The notes: a model not told the origin generated them from the letters alone. 64,000 bases of DNA from Typhlomys cinereus (GCA_023101885.1 JALPQD010000234.1:806001-870000), one strand, 5' to 3'. Shown: positions 22,720 through 34,593, numbered from the stretch's first letter. Made by a program: numbers and translations.

Positions 22720-23406
22720 CCATACTTCATGGAAATGATAAACCCTCAGACCCAAGAATTTCAATAATTTCAGAATGGTATAAACCAGGGCACCAAATCA
22801 CCTTCGAAGACTGTGATAATAGAAAATAATCATCGAAGAACCAGAGAAGAGACGTCATGTGCAGGGTGTCCGGAGGGCAGGGTCAGAAGCGTCACTCGGA
22901 AAAGGCAGAACAGTGTTTTACCCCAGAGCGAAGAAGAGGCCTGACCGCGGGCCTCTCTCCAGCCAGGTCAGCTTGTGAGGTAGCGGGGAGCGGCTGGTGG
23001 AGGGAAGTAGAAGCAAAGGTCTCTGGGGAACAAAGCAGACTATGGGCCAGGGAGGGATGGGCCGGGAGGCACGTGGGACACGGGAGCACTCTAGTACTTA
23101 CATCATCGCAAGAAAAATGGTCTCCGTGGCTCTGTATCAAAAAACAAAGCCAGAAAGACGATAGCACTAAAAATTCTCAAGAAATTGCTCAAGGTGGAAT
23201 GCGGGCCACGTGGCTCCCCGGGTCGTGGTTGTGGGGACTTCTGATCGTGCATGCGCTCATGCCTGCAGCACTGACAAGGACGGTGGGGGTCCCCTTGGAT
23301 TGTCCTTCCTCACAGCCCTTAGTGGGAGTTGGCCAGGGAAGAGCAGCCACTACCTGGACTTCCCAGCCACCCACCCAGGCCCCCCTTCAGATCAAGTGTC
23401 TCGATC
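22720..23406. other. Unassigned; possible LINE fossil at left
   Basis: 22740-22850 has LINE-like A/G-rich phrasing (AATTTCAGAATGGTATAAAC), but I cannot place it. The remainder is GC-richer unique DNA with no supported gene. Confidence 0.25.
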
Positions 23407-23614
23407 TTTTGTAAAAATATATGTTTGTTTATTTGACAGACAGGATGGGCGAGAGGAACTGTACACATGCATGCCACTGGGCAAGGATGGAAGTCGGGGC
23501 AACTTTCAGCAGTTCGTTCTCTCCTTCCACCATGTGGGCTCTCTGGGGATCGAACTTAGGTCTCCAGGTTTGCAAGCAGGAGCCTTTACCTGCTAAGCCG
23601 GCTCACCAGCCCTA
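23407..23614 (-). mobile_element. B3-type SINE
   Basis: Plus-strand order: TTTGTTTATTTGACAGACAG, ACTTTCAGCAGTTCGTTCTC, TCCTTCCACCATGTGGG, GGATCGAACTTAGGTC, CTTTACCTGCTAAGCCGG. This is the B3 layout in reverse, fairly well preserved. Confidence 0.85.
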
Positions 23615-24439
23615 TATTGCCGCAAAGGTTTTTGTAGTAGATCGTATCTGTGAAGAACCCCTGCAGCTGGGGAGAGGAAATTCTATTGGAAGCATCACAC
23701 AGGGAAGGGCAAGAAATGCCAGCCTCAGCGCTATGGCAGAGAAGGGCAAAGCATTTATGAAGAATGTGCCTCCTTTGGCCTCACAGACACTACAGTCACC
23801 AAAGACTGAGGCTTAATTAAAATCTGAGCAAATGTCCCCTCGCCCCCTCCCCCTTAGCACTAGGCTAGCAGCTGTTGAGTAAAAAGGAAGCTGTGCATCT
23901 AAGAGCACTGCTGAGTGAGCTGCACGAAACCCAGATTCTCTCAGAGGGGTGGTGCTGGGAAAAACACAAACACCAAGAGGGACTCGAGTGCTCAAGTAAT
24001 CGCTCCAGGCAACGATCCTGCACTCAAGACCCAGCCGCTGCCAGAAGAACAACGGGAGGCCTATGGCAAACTGAGACAAACAGCCCAGCCTCCCGGATTA
24101 GTTAACAGAAGCCCCTCCCTCGGGGGCTTTCGAAAGAGACAGAGTCATCTCCAAGAGTAGAGATGTCTGCTTCCGTATCTGCTGTCCTGCGGAAGCTGTC
24201 TGGCTCTCAACAGAAGAGGTGTTTAAAAAAGACCTAGAGAAACATTCTGTGGAGATAAAGCAGGCACTAGCAGTGGGCTCAGTTTGCACTGCTGTTGGAA
24301 TTATCTGACAGGAAGAGGAAGGAAAGGTCAGATGGGAGCATTAGACTGCATGCAAGAACAGGTGGGTGTCTGAAACAGACTAGAAAGAATGGTATGTCCG
24401 TGCAAGAAATGAACGCATAGTATCATAGATGGGGAAGGT
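23615..24439. other. Unassigned unique sequence
   Basis: No gene or well-supported repeat. The last 200 bases may be the start of the adjoining LINE fossil. Confidence 0.35.
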
Positions 24440-25030
24440 GGATTGGGGGGAGGGGGGTTTTCTGAAGGACTTGACACTAAGAATTAGAGAATTTGAAGGG
24501 AGACCCGTGGATCTCATACACTGTAGCACAAAGTGCAAATGGGTCTAGGGGAAAAGAATGAGGACCCATGTCTGCAAGATGATGGTGCCAGGGAGCTGTG
24601 ACTGGACTGGAAGATGAAGACAGAGCCGTAGAAATATTTGGAGAAATAGCAAGTGAACAGTTTTCCAAAATTATTTGACAGACACGGAGCAAAGTTCTCC
24701 ATGAAGGTAGAAATCAGTACCCAAACTGGAAAATATCATGAGAATCCACACTTGACAATATCATGCTCAGATGGCGGGGTGGGACGTCAAATACCAAGGG
24801 ATAATCTTGAAGTCAAGGAAATGGCGAAAGATAAAAAAAAAAAAAACCTACAAAGAAACACGGTAGTTATAGCAAAGCTCTGATCAGAAGCCCTGAGAGC
24901 AAGAAGACAAAGGAGACGTGTCATCAGGAGGTCTCAAGGCAAAGACAGGAGGAGCAGCGAGGAGGAGGGGAGAGGAATGGACTGTGGACTCAGAATTCGA
25001 TGCCTAGTTCAAATATCCTCTGTACAGTTA
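24440..25030 (+). mobile_element. Ancient L1M/HAL1-type LINE fragment
   Basis: Ordered phrases GAGAAATAGCAAGTGAACAG, CCAAAATTATTTGACAGACA, AGAATCCACACTTGACAATA, AGCAAGAAGACAAAGGAG and AATTCGATGCCTAGTTCAAA resemble the old L1M/HAL1 order (asynchronous phrases such as GAGATCCACACC, GCCAGAAGACAATGG, AATTCTATACCCAG). No open frame survives. Confidence 0.55.
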
Positions 25031-25087
25031 GTGACAGGCTTCCTCTTGCAACAGAGGCCTGAGCCTTTAGGCACATCTGTAGGTGTC

Positions 25088-25378
25088 CTTACTTTTCTTT
25101 GTCACTGTGAGATGATACTCATGGAAAGTTCAAGGGGAGAAAAGGAGACTTACTTGGCTTAAGGTTCTGGGGGAGAAATAGCTCTTTAAGGCGGGACTGT
25201 CACAGCAGAAGGCTTGCTTTGGCGACAGAAGCTGGACGAGGCCGGTTCAGGCCACCACTCTCATCAAGCCCCGCCCCTTCCTCCAGCAAAGCTCCACCTC
25301 TTAAAGGTGCTACAGGCTTCCAGAACATAAGCATCAGCTAAGGAGCCCGCGGGGGACGATCACATTCTAACCTGATAC
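25088..25378 (-). mobile_element. URR1-like hAT MITE (copy F, reverse orientation)
   Basis: CTTTGTCACTGTGAGATGAT, ACTTACTTGGCTTAAGGTTC and CTCCACCTCTTAAAGG match the reverse complement of the URR1/Charlie 3' half and its GGAGGTGGAG block. Ends near CACATTCTAACC, comparable to the CATTCAAACC end. Confidence 0.5.
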
Positions 25379-25384
25379 CTGTGA

Positions 25385-25700
25385 ATATTTAGTTAGGCCA
25401 AAGCTCTGAGCGAGTGTGAAGGGGATTATTTAATCGATATGAGAAAGCCAGATCATAGTGAGTGAGTCTGTTTCCCTGGGTGAACCTCAGGCAGATGAAT
25501 AGTAAGAGACAACTGGTTGCACACTTTGCAAGCAGGCAAGTAAGGTATGTGCACCCTGGTGGATGTGGTACGGCCAGTTTCCTTTGTCCCTTCTGGGAGT
25601 TCTCCTGCCATAACAGGATGTAACCTGCAGTCACTAGTAAGAATAACACCTTGAACCTCTCGGGTCAAGTATTAGTTACAGCAATAGATGATGAAGCTTA
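25385..25700 (+). mobile_element. RCHARR1-like hAT MITE (copy 2)
   Basis: Contains GCAAGTAAGGTATGTGCACC, GTGGTACGGCCAGTTTCC and AGTATTAGTTACAGCAATAG, aligned in order with copies at 1.3, 47.9 and 50.75 kb. It directly follows the reverse URR1-like copy, so two MITEs are back to back. Confidence 0.5.
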
Positions 25701-25978
25701 GACGTCCTCTGGAAGTGGAGTAGAAGTACCAGGTCAAGTGGAAGAAATGCTGAGCTTTAAAAGGTGAACCAATCAAAGTACAAATCATTGTCTCTAAAAG
25801 TTATTGTCAAATACAATAGCCATGGTGCAATATGTGTTTAGTGGACCTGTTAATTATGGCAACAGGGAAAAGATTCAAGGAATGATCTGGGAACAAGAAA
25901 GTCACAAAGCTGCAACTGAAGTGGTCTGCTACTTGAATGTAGGCTCATGCACTTTAAAGACATGCATTGAAATACCTA

Positions 25979-26054
25979 GGCTAGGGCTATAACTCAATAT
26001 TGCCTAGCATGTTCAAGGCTCAGGGTTCAAGGATGGACACACACACACACATGT

Positions 26055-26087
<33 letters not shown>

Positions 26088-26100
26088 CACGCACTCACGC
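25979..26100 (+). mobile_element. ID-like SINE with (CA)n tail
   Basis: GGCTAGGGCTATAACTCAAT, TTGCCTAGCATGTTCAAGG and CAGGGTTCAAGG match an ID head; a CA repeat (26036-26096) follows as the tail. Confidence 0.65.
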
Positions 26101-26640
26101 ACAAGCACCAAAGACAAAATAACATACAACAACCATCAAATTTTTTAAAAAGTATGATCATTCAATGAAGAGGTAAGCTATAACAATAGTGATGGATAAA
26201 CTAATTGAGAGCGAGCATGAAGGAAAATCCCAAAGCAGAACAGAGTCAGAAATAGCATCTCTCCATTCCATTCCTGTGTGTTTATTCAAGCAAGATCAAA
26301 CACATGTCTTTAGGAAGATTCATATGACATCTTCATAGCGGCGTACTTGTAAGGAGAACACTAGAATATTTGCCAACAGACAACACGGATGGTCACATTT
26401 TGCATCAGTGTGATGTCAGCAATCAAAGGAACACAGTTATTTACTCTGACGACCACACTCTAACAAAACTACTTGGTATTCTTCTTACAGCTCTTGAGGT
26501 CACTATTTTATCTCAGACTTCATGTAGTTAGAGTAAATAAGCAGAATGTTTTGGGGTTTTTTTCCCGCAATTCAGAGTAAAAAGAAATTTTATGTCACCT
26601 TAATGTTTTAGTAGCAAATAAATGTATGGAGGACAAACTT
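26101..26640. other. Unassigned AT-rich sequence
   Basis: No gene or clear repeat. It may belong to the LINE fossil to its right. Confidence 0.3.
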
Positions 26641-27045
26641 TAAAAAAAAAAAGGAACACAATATTGATGGACACAGCAATTCAGACAGGGCTGGAAATCA
26701 TGAGCCTGAATATGAGAAGCCTTCTAGTGTTTATTTAGATTGAACTCAAGAAAGGAAAGCTCATAAAAAGTGCTCATAAAAAGTGGATCAGTGATTGTGT
26801 AATAGCGGGGGTGCGGCTGGACAGTGTAGGGTCACCAAAACAGCAGGAGAACATTCTGGGTGGGGTGTTGATTGTGTTTATATCACTATGATGGTTCCAC
26901 AAGCATATATATATGAGTGTATGCATGTATTTATATGTGACGTGTATGATGATACTTTATATTACATATACAGAAAGGTTAGCTACTGAATACATCTAAC
27001 TTGTTACCTATCATTTACACTTCAAAAACTGTTTTAAAAAATACA
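26641..27045 (+). mobile_element. L1M-type LINE 3' end fragment
   Basis: GAGAACATTCTGGGTGGGGT, TTGATTGTGTTTATATCACT, ATGATGGTTCCACAAG and TTTACACTTCAAAAACTG follow the L1M 3' UTR order (known phrases: AATGTTCTAAAATTGATTGTGG, TGATGGTTGCACAAC, TTGTACACTTTAAATGGG). Non-coding remnant. Confidence 0.6.
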
Positions 27046-28139
27046 TTCAGAGCAGACACATTTTTGGCTTGAAACAGCTACTCATATCTTTACAGTTCCA
27101 TTGTCTTCCTGCAAAATTGTCCCTTTCATATTCTGAAGCCTAATTTCACCTGTACAAGAATTGTGGTCCTCAGATTCTTAAGCGCACAGCAAAGTCTCAC
27201 AGTCTGACTTCATTTCTACCAGGTGTTCTTTTCAGTAACCCATTACATAGCTAGCTGCTCTCTGAAATCTTTTTTTTTTCTAGGCATGCAACTAGACTAC
27301 ATTTCCCAGCAATCCTTGAGGTCAAATGTGACCCTGTGACTAATACTAGCCAATGGCATGTCAGAGGAAGGGGGCCACTGGATCTAGGCTAAGTTCTTGG
27401 ATACCTTTGGCACAATACATTCTATCTTTCCGTGTTATGTGGATGAATGAAATTTCCTCTACAACCCTGGAAGAGACAGAGGCACACGTGAAAACCACAT
27501 TTGTCTGTATAGAAAAAGGGGGAGAAAGCTGTTAGTTAGCTAAGATAATGGAATTAGATTGTTAAATGTGATTATTAATCAAGTTTTATTAGGATAAGCT
27601 ATGGAGTGTGCTTTTTGGTACTAGTATTTATTGTTAATTTAAATCACTAATGGAAATAATGAAAGTGACTGGTAGCATTTCAGTGTCTTCTACTGAATGA
27701 ATCTTTGTTTTTTGAGATGTTATTACATGTCTTACTTTTGTGTCAGATTCATTAACAGTTATTTCATAAAGGCTTTCCTACTTTCCTGCATCCCCCCCCC
27801 TTTTTTTGGTTCTGGATTACAGCTACAAAAAGAGAAGACATTTGCATTTGTTTTCATTAGTACTTACTTCTAATAAAATTTAAAAATAAGCTTTAGGCAT
27901 CCTGCCAAAGTCGCCTCATGGTCCATTCGTCTCTTATCTGCAAGAGTAAGAATCATATAACAGTGTAGTGGGGAGAAATAATTACTATTGACATAGAGTG
28001 TGTACAAGGATTTGTAGTCACTTGCAAAAAACTTATTCACACTTTTGATGCAAATTTCATCTTACAGCCCCAAATTATGTTTTCAACACACATGGCAAAA
28101 CAAAATATTCTTCTTGACTGTAAAATCACCTTGTAAAAG
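27046..28139. other. Unassigned AT-rich sequence
   Basis: No gene or recognised repeat. Homopolymers C8 and T7 lie together at about 27792-27808. Confidence 0.4.
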
Positions 28140-28816
28140 GACTGTTTTCATAGCGCATGATATTTCATTTCAGTCTGAGGGGGTTAGTTCTGTGGAGACC
28201 ATTAAATGGTTGCGTTCCTTTCAGGGAGTCAAGGAGACAATCTGGACTCTGCGTGCAAGCAAGAAGAATGCGGCCAATTGGTCCCTCCAGTAACTGGGGC
28301 TTTGTGAAAGGCAGTCCCCCCGGGCTTTCCTTTTGTGAGGACTGCATGCAGTACCACTTCTGCTAGGGACCTCGTGTGGGATCACCATAGGTCCCAAATT
28401 CAATACTCTCCCCTCAAGCCGGGGGGGAGGGGTCTCTTCTCAGAGGGTGAGAAACAGCCTTTCTTGAGAAATTACAGCAATCACAGAGCAATTGCTCTCT
28501 CCAAGGAACAAAAAAGGAAGGCTGTGGATAGGTAGGAATCCACGAAGCTTAGTCCGGGGAGACCCAAATGTTCACTGTGGGATGCAGAAAGAATCCTTGA
28601 GTTACAGTCCCTGGTTGCTGGAAGCCACTCCTGACAAGTACAGATCAGCTCTGAAGAAATGCGTGGCAATTGGGTCGGAGGGTAGTGTTACCTCAGGCCA
28701 CGTGGTTTCCGCAATGAGATCACACGTGTTCGGGGAACACCGGGGTTCTCTGGGGAGCCTCTCTTTTTGCACTAGTTGCTCATCCATCAGAAGTATAGAT
28801 TCCCTAGAGCAGTAGA
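28140..28816 (-). other. Possible retroviral-type internal or LTR-adjacent segment
   Basis: Non-SINE sequence next to the LTR-like stretch at 28817-29190. I see no gag, pro or pol motif. It may be part of an old endogenous retroelement or plain unique DNA. Very uncertain. Confidence 0.2.
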
Positions 28817-29190
28817 CGTGTGTTGGGCGACTCAGAAATTCACGGCACAGATACAGAGAATGAAATCTTCATGAAAAGACAGGAGGGCTTAAGCGCTTAA
28901 AGAGAGACTGGGGATACCACAAAGAGAGGTCAAAGAGAAAGCCTTGGGGCAGTTCACAGTTCACAGACGTCCAGATGAATAGGGAGTCACCAGAAAATCT
29001 CCTCCATATCGTATTCAAAAACCTATCAGTGGACTAATGTGAATAATCACTCTTGTCTGGAGATCATAAACAGAAAATCAAAGAGTGCAAGACAGAGGAC
29101 GACAGGAAGGATTTGGAGAGTACACTAAGTTCACAGGCCAGCCTCCGAGTCTTACAGGCAGGTGATGAACATTCCTGAAGGCAGCCTGTA
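28817..29190 (-). mobile_element. LTR-like segment (possible rodent ERV LTR)
   Basis: On the minus strand the piece ends TTTCTGAGTCGCCCAACACA after ATTCTCTGTATCTGTGCCGT, the texture of an R/U5 end of a rodent LTR with a terminal CA. No primer-binding site matching a tRNA 3' end is evident beyond it, and no coding region is preserved, so it is at most a solo or broken LTR. Confidence 0.3.
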
Positions 29191-29392
29191 GGTCACGCGC
29201 TTCAAGTGGATGTCCAGCCACTGGTCTTTATGAAAAAAAGGTCTCTTTTCTTTCTTGTGTGCACCAAAATCAATGTGAGAATCGTTCCAGCTGCAAAGTG
29301 CTAACGCTCTTTCACAGGTTTACACTGGAACGTCCCGCAATCCTTGGCAGCATGATTTAGAATGATTACGATTTCACTTTTACTTTGTTGTG

Positions 29393-29462
29393 GTACCTGT
29401 GTTAGAATCCGGGTCCTTCCCCATGCTAGGGGAGCACTTGACCACCGCGCCATCTCCGCACC
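29393..29462 (-). mobile_element. ID-like SINE
   Basis: The plus strand reads GAATCCGGGTCCTTCCCCAT, GCTAGGGGAGCACTTGACCA, then CGCGCCATCTCCGC: the reverse complement of an ID head with B and A boxes. Confidence 0.6.
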
Positions 29463-29559
29463 TCTGACTTCAGTCATTTCTCCATCGTCCCAGGGGCCCA
29501 CTTTTAAGTCTTTTTGTACTATATTTCTTTTGGTTTACAATGTTTCGGCTAGATTTTAT

Positions 29560-29570
29560 TTTATTTTACT

Positions 29571-29619
<49 letters not shown>

Positions 29620-29816
29620 CAGAGGACCCTGTGCGTGCCTATGAAGACCCACGGGTGACTCTGGGGACCACCCTACATTGTGGTTCCTCCTTTTTGCTTT
29701 GCTCTGGAGTCTCCAGGTTCTATCTTCCAGGGTTGGAAGAACAAGTCGTAGCCATTTCCACCAGGTGTTTTTATGTGGGATACAGGATCCAAACTCAGGA
29801 CCTTCGCTTGTAAGGC
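29560..29816 (-). mobile_element. GT-tailed SINE, older subfamily, head-truncated
   Basis: (GT)n at 29571-29613, then CACGGGTGACTCTGGGGACC, CACCCTACATTGTGG, ATACAGGATCCAAACTCAGG. The tRNA-like head stops after CTTCGCTTGTAAGGC, so the A box is missing. Confidence 0.82.
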
Positions 29817-30700
29817 TTGGCATTGGAAGAAGGTAGCATAAGGGCTAACTGGTTCCTGGGTGATTAGCCTCTGGCAGGAGATAAAGTGAGTAGATGAGAA
29901 AGAGAGAAAGAGAGAGAGAGAGAAACGGGGAGAGAACCAGTGAATCCCACTACAGAAGAATGGCGGCCAACACTTCCCTTCTCCTCCATGACCACCGTGA
30001 TCCACGGCAAAAAAAGGGAAGGTACAGGGAAAATGAAAAACCAGTTTTGTCGCTGTGCCAATGTGTTGAGAGATAAAAAAATATTAAACAATGTATTTGG
30101 TTTGACAGGAAAAGATATCCGTTGTGTTTAGGCAGTAAAAGTTAACTATGACCTAGAAAAAACCTATATCACATGTTAACCTGGGCACATAAAGGAAAGG
30201 TATTGGGGTTGTAACTCAAGCACACTGAAGTGTTTTCTCGCGGGCTGGAAGCAATCGTCTTGACTGAGTGGACGGTGGCTGAGACCCCAGGGGCACCCAC
30301 ATCCGGGCTGCCACTCCATCGTGTCCCTACCTTGTAATGACTACGTGAAAGGGTTTTTCTTATTGTGTGTCTTCTGCCTCCTGACAGGTGAAATCGACCA
30401 ATTTAGAGGCATTGCAACCTGGTGGTCGCCCAAAGCCCTTGGTCCCTGAAGTGCTATTGGCCTGTGTCATACCTGGGTCACTGACTAGAGCCAGGCCCAG
30501 GCCCATCTGGCGATGGTTTGCAGTGTCTTGCTGGGTCTTCCAAAAGCAAGGGGGAACAGGGGGCAATCTCAGCTCTGCTCCGTACCCCCTATCTGTCTCT
30601 GATGTTTCCTTTATTCTTCTTATGTCTTCGTTACCATGTCTTATGTCCACAGCTCCGCATGGGAAATAGCGATTTTTCAAACCCGTGGAAACCGGGATGG
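29817..30700. other. Unassigned sequence left of the CpG island
   Basis: A GAGA-rich patch at 29898-29925; otherwise unique. Composition becomes GC-richer toward 30.4 kb. No exon structure could be established. Confidence 0.35.
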
Positions 30701-31640
30701 GTTCAAGAGAAGCTCGTGGTATGAGATTGGCTCGGATCCATACCGCAGATCTCTGTGTCTTTGGTCGGCCCTGGTCTCCCCTGGTCCCCGTCCCTTTACT
30801 TGCTCTGAGCCCCCTGGCTTCTCATCTCTGGCTGGGCCTGCGTCTCCGCCTTGAGGAAGGAGACGGATCGCCCTCCTCAAGCGTTCGCCACGCTCCAAGG
30901 TTTCCGCTCAACACTCTCAGCCTTTTGCCCCCAACACTCGTGACAGCGGGCACGAGCTCCTTCGCCAATCATTCGTTGACCATTGGTGGGCAAGTGCCCG
31001 ATGGGAGGGGGCCCATCAGGCTCTGCCAGGCGACAACCATCAGTGCTTCCAACGGGCGCTGCGGTGTGGCTCGTCCCGGGCTTGTGCGGCACAGAGCAAA
31101 GGAGAGATTTAGCAATGCACAATCGGTGGCCGTCCGGAGGCCGAGGAGGCCTGGGAGACAGGAGCGGAGCGCATCCGCGTTCCTTGCGCTCGGAAAGGAC
31201 GAGCGAGGCTGTGACTCTCGGATTAGCTCGTTCCTAACACCTGCAGGCTGCCCGGGTTCTGGGAGGAAAAGCATGGTGCGTAGATGGCGAGGAACACATT
31301 CGCTTCACCGAGGGGGTCGCCGCGAGCCAGATTGGAACGCATTTTCAAACGCAATATTGCCTGCATAAGAGAGGCAGATATTTCAGCTCTGCTACATAAT
31401 CGGAGTTCTCTGGTGGATCCTGCCACATAATGGAGCCGTATGGTAGCTCCATGGAACGGCCCTCGCGAGCGAGGGGGAAGCAGGCGTGTGCGGAGCCAAA
31501 TGTGCGCACGCGCATCCGAGCGCGCGCAGTTATTTAGTCGTTTCTCACGGGCCCTTCCGCTGGAGCGCAGCAGTAAGGGGGTGGGGGGGCGCCTCTTAAA
31601 GCCAGTGGGGGTCCCAAATGCTAATGGAGACTCTCCATAA
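30700..31640. promoter_or_regulatory. Orphan CpG-dense island with NF-Y and NRF1 motifs
   Basis: The densest CpG sequence of the window, clearest at 30830-31580. It has a perfect CCAATCA box (30965-30971), an inverted ATTGG (30982-30986) and a perfect NRF1 palindrome TGCGCACGCGCA (31503-31514). NF-Y and NRF1 sites are typical of CpG-island promoters. No recognised repeat is inside. A plus-strand frame (30685-31368) crosses it but has no domain that I recognise and no visible splice partner, so I do not call it a gene. Either a promoter of an unannotated transcript or a CpG-island enhancer would fit. Confidence 0.45.
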
Positions 31641-31900
31641 CTGGAGTCTTTTCAATATCGCTGATGTCCTCTCCCTTGTTACCTTTTAGCATCTTCTTTA
31701 TAACCCTCTTTGTAAATTTCCTGCAAGGCGATCGTTGGACATTTTGGAAACTTGAAGGCGCTATCCCAAATATTCAGACTTGAGGCAGGCTGGCTGGATT
31801 AATTAATACGAAATGGACAGATTTACCATTCTCATATATGGCACCTTTTATTCATGCATTTCTCCAGCATGTATGGGAAGTTTTATACTTTTTATGGAAG
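31641..31900. promoter_or_regulatory. Candidate conserved element with homeodomain-type motif
   Basis: Repeat-free sequence containing GGATTAATTAAT (31797-31808), two overlapping TAAT cores, beside the CpG island. Conservation is inferred from texture only. Confidence 0.25.
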
Positions 31901-34210
31901 GGGAAAGGGATGGATGCTAGCCTCAAAGGAAATGAAAAGGAGTTTGGTGAAATTAATGACCGTGGAAAGGATCCCAGATTTCTAGAAAACAGTGTTCAAG
32001 CGAAGCCAGCCCTGTGGGTCACAGGGAGTCATAAAGATATCGGGTGGCTACACTGGGGTGACACTATCCGACACAGAGGAATTGCCTGCCCCGGAAGAGA
32101 TTAAAAATTTAATACAGCAGGAGACACTACATCAGTCCACGTCTCTCTCTTCTGGCCTTCTCCTCTCTGCTTTATTTAAGGTGAAAATTATGTGTTCTCT
32201 CTAATTTGAAGGAAAATGTCAACCATTTCTTTTTATCAATTGACTACCTGTATGGACTAAATTTCTTTTCTTTCTGTGTGCTGGCGTTTAAGAAAAAGTG
32301 ACCCAAACCCTATGCTTGCACAGAAGGCAGCCGGTAGTGACTTGGGGGCAGAATTAAAGGAATCAGACGCCATACTAGAATCTGCATAGCGTCGCTCACT
32401 GGCTCCAGCCCACTGGATCTCTTGGTTAAACATCACAGTTGTTTCAGGTCACCGCTCCCCGGGGCCTAGGAACACCTGTATTCTTTCATCCCCGGAGGGA
32501 AACCAACGAGAGATCATGTCAGTGTCTCTTCAGTGTCTCAAAGGCGCAGGAGGAGCAACACGCAGTTACATCCACGGCTGAGGAACGTGGAGCTTCTGGG
32601 GGCCTGGGCTCCCCTCCATTCTGTGGGACCCAGCAGCAGCCTGCACACAGCTTCAGGGGCGGCACCCCTGCCCCCCACACGCAAGGGTTCAGTTCCTAGG
32701 TGAAGGAACTTCTCAAATTACAAGTCTAGAAAGAGAAAGAAAGGGAGGGAGGGAGGGAGACAGAGACAAGAGAAAACAAAACTTGCTGTTTTGTTTTGCA
32801 CGTTGTCTGCATCCTTGAGAGACTGGCTCTCCCCTGTGCTGTCTCTGCACAATCCTGCAGTTCAGAGAAACCAGGAGGCCAGACCACGCCCTGCCCACTT
32901 CCTAGGGGTTCCGAGTCACCTTGTTTGAAGGGGTTTTTCTTTATGGTCTGTCTTATGGCAATTTGGTGATGAGGAGGAAATAGAAATGGATATTGTCAGC
33001 CAGTCAGCACCAGCCTGTATCCCTCCCCCACCACATTCTCTCCTGTGGTCTTCTTTCTCTCCTGCTCTGGGCACAGGGCAAACCCTTGCTTCATGACACA
33101 AACACATAGCATTGCAGAGGAGAAGAAAGAAAGAAGACACAGCACAAGTCATTTCATAACTAAAGTCAAACTTTTCTTCAGATCGTGGTGTAAATACACA
33201 CATGCATACATACATACATATATATGTGGAAGTAACAATTCTGTTTTTCCACCACATACAAGAGCTAATCAGATCACTTCATTCCTATGTGCCTATTTTA
33301 TTTGATGGAAATGACTTCCACTACTTTATTCTAATGAAGATATATATATATATAATATATAGATATATAGATATATAAAATGAGAGAGCCAAAAGTTTAT
33401 AATATTATAATATCTTCGACACATTCAGCTGTCTCTGTGTTGGTACTGGTGAGCAGATACTAACAATAACACTTGGAGAACTTTATTATCCAATTTTGTG
33501 TGCATTCAATAGGATTATGAGACTTTGATCATACAAATGCAACGGGGATTTGGCAGTTACAGGAAGTATCAGTGTTCTAGAAGCACAGTTTCCATGTTAT
33601 TAATCTGAGATACAACTGCTTCTCCCAAATTGCTGCACAGCATGAATGATCTGTTTTGCTTCCTCTGTTGATTCCGTGCACCAGTAACCTCAGAATGTTG
33701 GTAGTTTGCATAAAATCACAATCCTACGAAATCTGGGGATGGGGGAGGGCTGATAATCTTTGGATGCTATCCACACGACTAAGTTTGAGCCAATAAAATT
33801 TTTTAGCTTTCTTTCTGGGTGGTTTCTGTTAGTCTGGCTTAGTGACCTGTGTAAGTTAGAAGTGCCGAAGAAGCCACTGGAGATTTGCTTAAAGTAAATG
33901 GTTTTCCTAGCCCAAGAATTTACTGGAAGTCTTGCTAATGCGTCTTGGGAATCCTCCCATTGAGGTGGCTCCGTTACTTCCGCTGCTGTGTCCCTTGAAA
34001 GGACCTGTGTGGCGCTTTCATGGAGGGGACATCTAGGCTCCCCTGGGAGGCCCCGATACTCCCAGGGGGTCGTTCCTCTGTGGTCCCATGGCCTTAGGTC
34101 ACACACAGGCCTTGTGGATGAGCTCTGTGATGTGTCCCTCTGAGTCTCCATCTTTGCCGAGGGGCGACCTCTTTTCCATACACCACTTCTTTGTCTATTA
34201 AACAATACTT
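31901..34210. other. Unassigned, largely unique sequence
   Basis: No gene supported. It includes a GGGA repeat patch at 32740-32760, an (AT)n block at 33339-33377, and a 171-codon minus-strand open frame (33690-34205) with no recognisable domain. Confidence 0.35.
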
Positions 34211-34385
34211 TTATTTATATATGACAGTGGGAGACAGGGAGGAGAACACAGATACAGGCATATGAAAGGCCAGAGGACCACATATGGACTGTGGTTCTCT
34301 CCCCGCACCATGTGGGACAGAACTCAGGCTGCAGGATGCATCCAGGTGCCTTTAGCCGCTGAGCTGCGTTGGTGACCTGCCACCT
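34211..34385 (-). mobile_element. B3/B2-type SINE, diverged
   Basis: CCAGAGGACCACATATGGAC, TCTCCCCGCACCATGTGGG, CAGAACTCAGGC and CTTTAGCCGCTGAGCTGC on the plus strand match a reversed B3-type element. Confidence 0.6.
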
Positions 34386-34593
34386 CCCAGCTTTTGGCCT
34401 CTGCATGGATCTTGTGCCTTAAAGATCAAGCTTTGCATTTCAAGAGCAATGTTTTCTGTCCCACAGCATCCTGTGTGGGTCACAGCAAGTGTGTCTGTCA
34501 GAACCTAGGTGTCCTCGGCTTCCCTGCCCTCAATTGTGATTGGCCTGATCACGGCCTGGCAGATACCCAGTTCGTTCACTTCAGTACTGGCTT

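Noticed and set aside
30685..31368. 227-codon plus-strand frame in the CpG island
   Set aside because: GC-rich DNA favours long chance frames; no domain recognised, no splice context, and overlapping frames exist on the other strand.
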